A stretch of 5,799 nt of DNA from positions 1 to 5,799 of the forward strand of contig DVND01000062.1 of NCBI GenBank assembly GCA_018714645.1. The letters are read 5' to 3'. Each line of letters starts with the position of its first letter. The stretch's first letter is position 1. The translations under genes were made by a program, and so were the position numbers. This document shows, in pieces, positions 1-4,662 of this stretch. Source of the DNA: Candidatus Avimonoglobus intestinipullorum (lineage in GTDB: Bacteria > Bacillota > Clostridia > UBA1381). The notes beneath the pieces were generated by a model. The model did no database searches and was not told where the DNA came from. It saw nothing but the letters and a program-made list of their open reading frames with translations.

Positions 1-501
1 ACCGCGGCTTTTGTAGTACCGTTCCATATCAAAATCGTGCTTATTCATTTTTTGATTCATCCGCTTCAAAAATCCACGCACCTCAATTGTGTCGCCGAAT
101 GCAAACTGTTCCTTAGAAGTTACACGGATCAGATCCCCAGTGTGGTGCTGCTCCCCCATATACTCCATTTTGACAGTGGTGACGACATAGCTGAAATTCC
201 CGTCCTCGTTCATCCGCGGCAGCTCTGTGATGCAGCCTGTCATGGTCACATATTTCTCCTCCAGCTGGTTGATTTCGTTGAGCTTTTCATCGCTGGCCGC
301 ATTCCCCATCACCAACCCAAATGCAGCCGCACAAACGACAATCAGCAGGCGCTTGTTGTACTTTTTAAAAACGAGAAAAATAACTGCATTTACAATACAA
401 AACGCCATCAAAAATAAAATCGGGCTGAACATATCGACCCGCGATGCAAAATAAACCCCGATCACATATGCAACGGCAAATTGAATCAATCCCGAAGCCA
501 T
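1..501 (-). CDS. comEC: ComEC/Rec2-type competence DNA-uptake channel, N-terminal part (cut by left edge)
   Basis: The frame is open through the left edge, giving 167 residues from the chosen ATG at 501. Three hydrophobic segments are visible at about residues 3-20, 26-45 and 52-69. They are followed by a soluble beta-rich stretch (about 81-167) that resembles the DUF4131 domain at the ComEC N-terminus. The sequence VRGFLKR near 141-147, followed by NKHDFDMERYYKSRG at 153-167, fits the family pattern RGxLxxP...NPGxFDyxxYLxxxGI. Known family members form the inner-membrane channel that passes single-stranded DNA into the cell during transformation. The channel domain and any C-terminal metallo-beta-lactamase-like domain would lie off the window. 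Start choice: an in-frame ATG at 531 has no Shine-Dalgarno sequence and would lie only about 12 nt from the predicted transcript start. The ATG at 501 has AAGGGG six bases upstream. The 531 start would add MDKTGVKGIV. Assignment rests on the N-terminal domain only, so another DUF4131 protein is possible. Confidence 0.72.
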   Translation of the reverse strand, partial: MASGLIQFAVAYVIGVYFASRVDMFSPILFLMAFCIVNAVIFLVFKKYNKRLLIVVCAAAFGLVMGNAASDEKLNEINQLEEKYVTMTGCITELPRMNEDGNFSYVVTTVKMEYMGEQHHTGDLIRVTSKEQFAFGDTIEVRGFLKRMNQKMNKHDFDMERYYKSRG

Positions 502-549
502 AACAATCCCCTTCACACCCGTTTTATCCATCGTATCATTTATGGATTT

Positions 550-578
550 ATTATACCATAAAAAAAACAGGTTCACAA
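550..578 (-). promoter_or_regulatory. Sigma-A promoter for comEC, extended -10
   Basis: Read on the minus strand, TTGTGA (573-578) lies exactly 17 bp before TATAAT (550-555). The -10 box is preceded by TGG, giving the extended TGn form. The transcript would start near 543, leaving a leader of about 42 nt to the ATG at 501. The -35 box lies across the loop and adjacent stem of the terminator hairpin of the upstream gene. Confidence 0.6.
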
Positions 579-592
579 GAACCTGTTTTTTT
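561..592. terminator. Perfect 14-bp hairpin terminator with A and T tracts on both sides
   Basis: The arms at 561-574 and 579-592 are exact reverse complements around a 4-nt loop (575-578). Each arm has the core ACAGGTTC/GAACCTGT flanked by a run of A or T, so the hairpin can act as an intrinsic terminator in either direction. It starts three bases after the stop codon of the NlpC/P60 gene on the minus strand, which is its obvious client. Confidence 0.88.
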
Positions 593-595
593 GTT

Positions 596-2074
596 TTACA
601 CAACCCTTCTCGCTCCAACGTATTTGGAGTATGACGCCAGCGTGTCCAACGACGCATAGGTCACTGTTTTTCCGGGCTTTGGCGAATGGATAACCTGCCC
701 GTTCCCGGCATAGATCGCCACGTGGGAAATCGCGCCCCCGTTTGAGAAGAACACCAGATCCCCCGGCTGCAGGTTCGATCTGGAAACCGCCACGCCGTTT
801 GAATACTGCGCTCTTGAAGAACGGTTTACCGAAATTCCAACCTTGCGGCATACATACTGCACCAGCCCGGAGCAGTCAAAACCGGAGGGAGACGTCCCGC
901 CGTATACATACGGCGTCCCAATATATTTCGCCGCCTGGTTGACAATTGCCTGCCCGGTTGCGCTGGATTTTGACGACTCTGCCGTTGTTTTTTCAGCATC
1001 GCTGCTTTTTGCTTTTGCAGCAGACGTTTGCGTAGATTTTGCGGTATTGCCCTGCGCTTGGGAAACCTGCGCCACCTCCTGCTTTTTTGCCTGCTCTTCT
1101 GCAGCTTTGCGCGCCGCAGTCGCCTCTTCTTCCGTTACAATATAAGAAGATTGTACATATCCATCCGTTTTATTTTCGCCATAGGCAATCTTTGTCCAAT
1201 TGGAACCCTTGCTGATGACCTGGCAGGCCGCTCCGTCCCCCAGCGTACCAAGCACTTCCGCCTCGCCGTTCGGCATGTAAAATACATTGACCTGCGCCCC
1301 GTCGGAATGGACTGTCGCGGCCTTCGCAATTTCGTCAATCCGTTGCGAACGCACCGCATTTGCTTCCTCCCTGGAAACCATATCCTCCAGCGCCACATAG
1401 TCGGACAACACATATCCAATTTGATAATCCTGCCCGTAGAACACCTTCATCCAGCCGTCCCCGGCCCGTTCTACCACGACCACCGGCGTTCCAGGCTCAA
1501 TCTGGTCGATAATCTGCGTCCCCTCTGCCGAAGCGCCGCTCCGCACATTGAGGAAATCCGCATCCACGGCGACCGTCCCCGTTTCATACATGTAGTTTGC
1601 CAGCAGGACGTCCTTTGCATCCTGATATTCAAAGGAAACAAGTTCCTTCGGTATATACGCCGTTTCCGCATTATATGCAACCGTGTACCATGTGTCGTCC
1701 TCATCCACTACCGTGATCTGGTCCGCACAGTTCAGTGTTGCAAGCACTTCCGCTCCCAGGTCCGCCTCCCGGCGGATCGCCGCGCCGTCAGCCGAAACCA
1801 CATAGCCCATTTTGGGTACAAATGGCATTTTTTCAGCCTCATATGTAATGTAATCCGCCATCCCGCCGCGTTCATATTTCCCAAACCCGAAATCCTGCAG
1901 GCGCATTTCCGGCGCATTGCTTGTTTTATGTTCTACCTCCGCAGCAGGCTGGTTCTGCTGTTCCTCTAATTTATTCGCTTGCACAGCCTGATAATCCGCT
2001 GCCTGTGTTACGGCCAACGAACCGACCATCGCAACTGCCGTAAAAGCGGCAATTGTATGTTTCAAGTTCCTCAT
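596..2074 (-). CDS. Secreted SH3-domain NlpC/P60 (C40 family) peptidoglycan endopeptidase
   Basis: This 492-residue exported cell-wall hydrolase begins with a Sec signal peptide (about 1-25, cleavage likely after VTQA). Three bacterial SH3-like modules follow, at about 89-150, 165-230 and 252-316. The second is the most canonical (FLNVRSGAS at 174-182); the first and third are degenerate in that motif. A low-complexity Ala/Lys/Ser/Thr linker spans about 317-373. The C-terminal NlpC/P60 domain (about 374-492) has FDCSG with catalytic Cys401, SHVAIYAG with His451 and VIHSP with His463, so the triad appears intact. Family members cut the D-Glu to diamino acid bond in stem peptides, and SH3 modules bind the wall. 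The start is firm: GGGAGG lies at 2083-2088, eight bases before the ATG. The gene appears monocistronic, with its own near-consensus promoter upstream and a hairpin terminator right after the stop. Its exact cellular role (growth, separation or lysis) cannot be read from sequence. Confidence 0.95.
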   Translation of the reverse strand: MRNLKHTIAAFTAVAMVGSLAVTQAADYQAVQANKLEEQQNQPAAEVEHKTSNAPEMRLQDFGFGKYERGGMADYITYEAEKMPFVPKMGYVVSADGAAIRREADLGAEVLATLNCADQITVVDEDDTWYTVAYNAETAYIPKELVSFEYQDAKDVLLANYMYETGTVAVDADFLNVRSGASAEGTQIIDQIEPGTPVVVVERAGDGWMKVFYGQDYQIGYVLSDYVALEDMVSREEANAVRSQRIDEIAKAATVHSDGAQVNVFYMPNGEAEVLGTLGDGAACQVISKGSNWTKIAYGENKTDGYVQSSYIVTEEEATAARKAAEEQAKKQEVAQVSQAQGNTAKSTQTSAAKAKSSDAEKTTAESSKSSATGQAIVNQAAKYIGTPYVYGGTSPSGFDCSGLVQYVCRKVGISVNRSSRAQYSNGVAVSRSNLQPGDLVFFSNGGAISHVAIYAGNGQVIHSPKPGKTVTYASLDTLASYSKYVGARRVV

Positions 2075-2094
2075 GTATGGTGCCTCCCAAAATT

Positions 2095-2111
2095 ATTACT
2101 AAAATGTTACA
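2095..2111 (-). promoter_or_regulatory. WalR-box-like site in the 5' leader of the NlpC/P60 gene
   Basis: On the minus strand the sequence reads TGTAAC-ATTTT-AGTAAT. The WalR (YycF) consensus as I know it from Bacillus is TGTWAH-N5-TGTWAH, and 11 of the 12 defined positions agree. The site covers the predicted transcript start (about 2110) and the first 16 or so bases of the leader, between the -10 box and the ribosome binding site. That position would favour repression. WalR regulates wall hydrolases, which suits the gene, but binding is an inference. Confidence 0.4.
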
Positions 2112-2113
2112 AA
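2102..2113 (-). repeat. Copy 1 of the 12-bp element TTTGTAACATTT
   Basis: The minus strand reads TTTGTAACATTT, identical to both arms of the inverted repeat at 2245-2278. It starts four bases after the -10 box of the NlpC/P60 promoter, so it covers the predicted transcript start. The similarity to the plus-strand arm at 2267-2278 continues downstream as GTAATAA after a short gap in both copies. Confidence 0.8.
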
Positions 2114-2116
2114 GTT

Positions 2117-2145
2117 ATTATACACGATTCTTTTCAAAAAGTCAA
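2117..2145 (-). promoter_or_regulatory. Strong sigma-A promoter of the NlpC/P60 gene
   Basis: On the minus strand TTGACT (2140-2145) and TATAAT (2117-2122) are separated by exactly 17 bp, matching 11 of 12 consensus bases. Upstream of the -35 box the DNA is almost pure A/T (about 2146-2172), which could serve as an UP element. Transcription should start near 2110, giving a leader of about 36 nt. Confidence 0.85.
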
Positions 2146-2162
2146 ACTTTTTTAAAAAGTTT
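2144..2162. repeat. 9-bp A/T palindrome touching the -35 box
   Basis: AAACTTTTT (2144-2152) and AAAAAGTTT (2154-2162) are exact reverse complements around a single T. The left end overlaps the last two bases of the -35 box of the NlpC/P60 promoter. It could be an operator or simply part of the A/T-rich UP-like DNA; low complexity makes chance symmetry likely. Confidence 0.4.
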
Positions 2163-2169
2163 TTTATAT

Positions 2170-2180
2170 TTTCGTAATAA
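2170..2180 (+). repeat. Direct repeat TTTCGTAATAA, first copy
   Basis: The 11-mer TTTCGTAATAA occurs here and again at 2276-2286, where it overlaps the right arm of the 12-bp inverted repeat. Here it begins a second WalR-like arrangement, CGTAAT-AATCT-TGCAAT at 2173-2189, which matches 10 of the 12 defined consensus positions. Confidence 0.5.
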
Positions 2181-2244
2181 TCTTGCAATATTAACAGTTT
2201 GTTCATAAAAAATACACGTATTTTCATGCCGAAACAGCCGCTGT

Positions 2245-2278
2245 AAATGTTACAAAATTAGAATACTTTGTAACATTT
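2245..2278. repeat. Perfect 12-bp inverted repeat upstream of the NlpC/P60 promoter
   Basis: AAATGTTACAAA (2245-2256) and TTTGTAACATTT (2267-2278) are exact reverse complements separated by 10 bp, so equivalent points on the two sites are about two helical turns apart. The same 12-mer recurs at 2102-2113. There is no T tract, so it is not an intrinsic terminator. It lies between the terminator of the HPr-like gene and the -35 box, about 100 bp upstream of the latter. This suggests an upstream operator for a dimeric regulator. Confidence 0.75.
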
Positions 2279-2286
2279 CGTAATAA
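2276..2286 (+). repeat. Direct repeat TTTCGTAATAA, second copy
   Basis: This copy is identical to the 11-mer at 2170-2180. It extends the right arm of the inverted repeat to give TGTAAC-ATTT-CGTAAT at 2269-2284. That resembles the WalR-like half-site pair but with a 4-bp rather than a 5-bp spacer. Confidence 0.5.
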
Positions 2287-2306
2287 ATCCGTATCAAAGC
2301 AGGCAC

Positions 2307-2331
2307 AAAAAAAAGCGCCTTTCCGGCGCTT
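2307..2331 (-). terminator. Intrinsic terminator of the HPr-like gene
   Basis: On the minus strand the stem AAGCGCC/GGCGCTT (2325-2331 and 2313-2319) closes a 5-nt loop and runs into a tract of eight T residues. It begins six bases after the stop codon of the HPr-like gene and isolates it from the NlpC/P60 gene downstream. Confidence 0.9.
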
Positions 2332-2337
2332 CCTGTC

Positions 2338-2571
2338 TTATTCCACAATAAACTTTTTCAATTCGTCGATAAAAGCATCGCAATTATCGCTATGTACTTC
2401 CACCTTGATCGGTTTGGACAGGTTCAGGCTGAAGATGCCCATAATGGATTTCGCATCCACCACATACCGGCCGGAGGTCAAATCCACATCAAAGTCATAT
2501 TTAGAGACAATGTTCACAAAGTCCTTTACATCGTTGATCGAGTTCAGCATCAAGTTAAAAGTTTTCATCAT
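2338..2571 (-). CDS. HPr-family protein lacking the phosphocarrier histidine (Crh-like)
   Basis: This 77-residue protein spans nearly a whole HPr domain (HPr is about 85-88 residues). The VSKYDFDVDL stretch (22-31) aligns with ASKFDSEIQL of HPr. AKSIMGIFSL (40-49) matches the KSIMGVMSL region carrying regulatory Ser46, here Ser42. The GxHARPA active-site loop is absent: the equivalent positions are around N10-N13, and the only histidine is His60. It therefore should not carry phosphate from enzyme I, but might still be phosphorylated by HPr kinase, as Crh is in Bacillus. A role in carbon catabolite control is an inference. GGAGG at 2577-2581 lies 5 nt from the ATG at 2571 and 8 nt from a second ATG at 2568. 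The latter gives the start MKTFN, which is equally plausible. The gene has its own promoter and terminator and seems monocistronic. Confidence 0.87.
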   Translation of the reverse strand: MMKTFNLMLNSINDVKDFVNIVSKYDFDVDLTSGRYVVDAKSIMGIFSLNLSKPIKVEVHSDNCDAFIDELKKFIVE

Positions 2572-2623
2572 TCATTCCTCCTCTAATATTACAATCGCCC
2601 AATATCCCTTTGGATACAATATT

Positions 2624-2652
2624 ATCATACATCGAAACCGGAATTTAGTCAA
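2624..2652 (-). promoter_or_regulatory. Sigma-A promoter of the HPr-like gene
   Basis: On the minus strand TTGACT (2647-2652) and TATGAT (2624-2629) are separated by 17 bp, matching 10 of 12 consensus bases. Transcription should start near 2617, giving a leader of about 46 nt. The -35 box lies 6 bp from the -35 box of the divergent mtaB promoter. Confidence 0.8.
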
Positions 2653-2658
2653 GAAGTA

Positions 2659-2687
2659 TTGCACTTTATTTTAAAATTTTATATAAT
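2659..2687 (+). promoter_or_regulatory. Sigma-A promoter of the mtaB-acetyltransferase operon
   Basis: TATAAT (2682-2687) is a perfect -10 box, with TTGCAC 17 bp upstream (2659-2664), which matches consensus only in TTG. The start would be near 2694, giving a leader of about 55 nt. A second candidate, TTGCGA (2703-2708)-17 bp-TATAAT (2726-2731), would start inside the ribosome binding site and so seems less useful. Confidence 0.6.
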
Positions 2688-2705
2688 AGTGCCAACAAAA
2701 CTTTG

Positions 2706-2724
2706 CGATTCCTATGCAGAATCG
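2706..2724 (+). other. Small hairpin in the mtaB leader
   Basis: CGATTC (2706-2711) and GAATCG (2719-2724) are exact reverse complements around a 7-nt loop. The hairpin lies within the predicted leader transcript, 10 nt before the AAAGGA ribosome binding site. It has no T tract and no recognisable riboswitch, so any regulatory role is uncertain. Confidence 0.3.
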
Positions 2725-2749
2725 TTATAATACAAAGGAACGAACCCCT

Positions 2750-4042
2750 ATGAATAAGAAAGTTGCGTTTTGCACGCTGGGCTGCAAGGTGAACCACTAC
2801 GAAACGGAAGCAATGGCCGAGCTGTTTCAAAAGCAGGGCTATACGGTCGCCGATTTTGGCAGCCCCGCCGACGTCTATGTCATCAATACCTGTACGGTCA
2901 CAAATATGAGCGACCGCAAATCCCGGCAGATGATCCGCCGGGCGCGAAAGCAAAATCCGGATGCCTTCATCGCCGTGGCAGGCTGCTATGCCCAAACCGC
3001 GCCGGATCAGGTACAGGCCATCGAAGGCGTGAACCTGGTCATCGGAACGAACCAGCGGAAACACATTGTGGAACTGGTGGAACGCACCCCCAAAACAGCG
3101 CACGTCTCCGCCGTGAAAAACATCATGGACGCCCATGAATTTGAACAGCTGGACATCAACGGCTATTCCGGGCAGACCCGGGCCTACATCAAAATCCAGG
3201 AGGGCTGCAACCAGTTCTGCGCTTACTGCATCATCCCCTATGCCCGCGGGCCGATCCGCAGCCGCCCCATGGAGGACGTTTTGGCGGAAACGGAAAAATT
3301 AGTGGGAAACGGCTTTACGGAAGTGGTGTATGTAGGCATCCACGTGGCTTCCTATGGCCTGGACAAAGGCACCCCGTTACTCTGCGCCCTGCTGGACCGG
3401 GCAAACCGGATAGACGGCCTGCGGCGCATCCGCCTCAGCTCCATCGAACCCATGACGCTGGATCAGGCTTTTATTGACCAAATCAAGCATTGCGGCAAGC
3501 TGTGCCATCATTTCCACCTCTCCCTGCAAAGCGGCTGTGACGAAACCCTCCGCCGCATGAACCGGCATTATACCACTGCCGCATATAAAGCGATTGTGGA
3601 CGGCTTGCGGGAGAACTACCCCGACGTAGCGGTAACGACGGACATTATGGTGGGGTTCCCGGGGGAAACAGAAGCCGAATTCCAGCAAACGCTGGATTTT
3701 GTAGAACAGATGCAGTTTGCGGATGCGCATATTTTCCAGTATTCCCCCCGCAAGGGTACGCCGGCGGCGAAAATGGAACAGCTGCCGCCGCAGGTCAAAG
3801 AGGCGCGCAGCAAGGCAGTCCTCGCATGCACAGGACGGTCACACCAAAAATTCATGGCTTCTTTTATCGGCAAGACTGCGGAAGTGCTGTTTGAACAGCC
3901 CCATGGGGACGGGCTGTTTGAGGGGAAAACCGGGAATTACCTGACCGTGCGCGCCCCCGGCACAGGCTTGTCGGGCGTCTATAAAACTGTTCTTTTGGAA
4001 AAAATAGAGGATGGCGCAATATGTGGGACCATCCGGGAGTAG
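2750..4042 (+). CDS. mtaB: MtaB: tRNA t6A37 methylthiotransferase (radical SAM)
   Basis: This 430-residue enzyme converts N6-threonylcarbamoyladenosine at tRNA position 37 to its 2-methylthio form. Domains in order: an N-terminal methylthiotransferase domain (about 3-125) with cluster cysteines Cys12 (TLGCKVN), Cys48 (NTCTVTN) and Cys79 (AGCYAQ); a radical SAM core (about 140-360) with CNQFCAYC giving Cys153, Cys157 and Cys160; and a C-terminal TRAM-like RNA-binding region (about 370-430). The TLGCKVN signature and the overall layout favour MtaB over MiaB or RimO. All six iron-sulfur ligands are present. Start choice: the ATG at 2750 gives the family-typical MNKKVAFCTLGCKVN and has AAGGA ten bases upstream. 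An in-frame ATG at 2714 would add 12 atypical residues and has no ribosome binding site. The acetyltransferase gene follows after 12 nt and is probably cotranscribed. Confidence 0.95.
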   Translation: MNKKVAFCTLGCKVNHYETEAMAELFQKQGYTVADFGSPADVYVINTCTVTNMSDRKSRQMIRRARKQNPDAFIAVAGCYAQTAPDQVQAIEGVNLVIGTNQRKHIVELVERTPKTAHVSAVKNIMDAHEFEQLDINGYSGQTRAYIKIQEGCNQFCAYCIIPYARGPIRSRPMEDVLAETEKLVGNGFTEVVYVGIHVASYGLDKGTPLLCALLDRANRIDGLRRIRLSSIEPMTLDQAFIDQIKHCGKLCHHFHLSLQSGCDETLRRMNRHYTTAAYKAIVDGLRENYPDVAVTTDIMVGFPGETEAEFQQTLDFVEQMQFADAHIFQYSPRKGTPAAKMEQLPPQVKEARSKAVLACTGRSHQKFMASFIGKTAEVLFEQPHGDGLFEGKTGNYLTVRAPGTGLSGVYKTVLLEKIEDGAICGTIRE

Positions 4043-4054
4043 AAGGAGTATCCT

Positions 4055-4639
4055 ATGCAGATTCAAGAATTTGACCTTAAAACCCTGACCACTGTATACA
4101 CGCAGCTTCTGCCGCAGGAATTCCACGCGGCGGAAGTGAAACCGCCGGAGATGGTCCTGCGGCTTTACGAACAAGGCCTCTACCGCGGCTATGGGTTATA
4201 TGACGGCAGTACGCTGGTAGGCTATGCGTTTTTTTGCACTTCTGCCGACGGCAAAAACCTGTTGCTGGACTATTACGTCATCCGGCAGGAATATAGAAGT
4301 GCGGGACACGGCGGAACCTTTTTGACGCTATTGCAAAAAAACCTGGCCGCATTTAATTTTCTGTTGATTGAAGTGGAAAATCCGGACTATGCCGCAGATG
4401 CGGCCGACCGGCAGAACCGCATCCGCCGCATCGCATTTTACGAGCGCAACGGCTGCCGCATGACCGGCATTCAAAGCGACTTATTTGGCTGTCAATACAA
4501 TATCATGACGCTGGACCTCTCCGCCGCGCCTGATGCAGAACAGGCCCTGCACGGCTTGAAAAACATCTACCTGACACTTCTCGGCAAAGAAGGCTTTGCG
4601 CGGCATGTGCATCTTTCGCAAACAGCAAAAAAGCAGTGA
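4055..4639 (+). CDS. GNAT-family N-acetyltransferase, substrate unknown
   Basis: This 194-residue protein has the GNAT fold pattern. A strand ending LLLDYYVIRQEYR (69-81) leads into the acetyl-CoA pyrophosphate loop RSAGHG (81-86, pattern RxxGxG) and a helix. The motif B region then has a strand LLIEVENP (103-110) and the IAFYERNG segment (126-133). It is a soluble, presumably cytoplasmic enzyme with no signal peptide or membrane segment. I cannot name the substrate. AAGGAG at 4043-4048, immediately after the mtaB stop codon, is six bases from the ATG, so the start is firm. The 12-nt gap and the absence of an intervening terminator imply cotranscription with mtaB. A functional link to tRNA modification is possible but unsupported. 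The stop codon lies inside the terminator hairpin. Confidence 0.87.
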   Translation: MQIQEFDLKTLTTVYTQLLPQEFHAAEVKPPEMVLRLYEQGLYRGYGLYDGSTLVGYAFFCTSADGKNLLLDYYVIRQEYRSAGHGGTFLTLLQKNLAAFNFLLIEVENPDYAADAADRQNRIRRIAFYERNGCRMTGIQSDLFGCQYNIMTLDLSAAPDAEQALHGLKNIYLTLLGKEGFARHVHLSQTAKKQ

Positions 4640-4659
4640 ATCCACATTCACCGCTTTTT
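4628..4659. terminator. Shared bidirectional terminator of two convergent genes
   Basis: AAAAAGC (4628-4634) and GTGAAT (4636-4641) pair with ATTCAC (4646-4651) and GCTTTTT (4653-4659), with one A-C mismatch (4635/4652) and a 4-nt loop. Both ends carry A or T runs, so it can terminate the acetyltransferase operon on the plus strand and the carboxypeptidase on the minus strand. The acetyltransferase stop codon (4637-4639) is part of the stem; the other gene stops three bases outside it. Confidence 0.85.
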
Positions 4660-4662
4660 ATT

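Noticed and set aside
37..417. Open frame of 126 codons on the plus strand
   Set aside because: It is antisense to the comEC-like gene, whose minus-strand product shows membrane segments and a family motif. No ribosome binding site supports the plus-strand frame.
1028..1969. Long open frame of 313 codons on the plus strand
   Set aside because: It lies wholly antisense to the well-supported NlpC/P60 gene, has no ribosome binding site or promoter, and encodes a sequence rich in Arg, His and Ile without recognisable domains. It is a shadow frame.
2090..2300. Possible riboswitch or small RNA in the AT-rich gap
   Set aside because: Most of the gap lies between the terminator of one gene and the promoter of the next, so it should not be transcribed. 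The leader itself is only about 36 nt, and no known riboswitch core is visible.
2726..2731. Second TATAAT before mtaB with TTGCGA 17 bp upstream
   Set aside because: It would start transcription at about 2737, inside the AAAGGA ribosome binding site, leaving no usable Shine-Dalgarno sequence. It is kept only as a weak alternative promoter.
3886..3921. Inverted repeat AACAGCCC/GGGCTGTT and direct repeat GCTGTTTGA inside mtaB
   Set aside because: They fall in the coding sequence of the TRAM-like region, arising from the similar codons for VLFEQ and GLFEG. No T tract follows, so it is not a terminator, and there is no sign of recombination.
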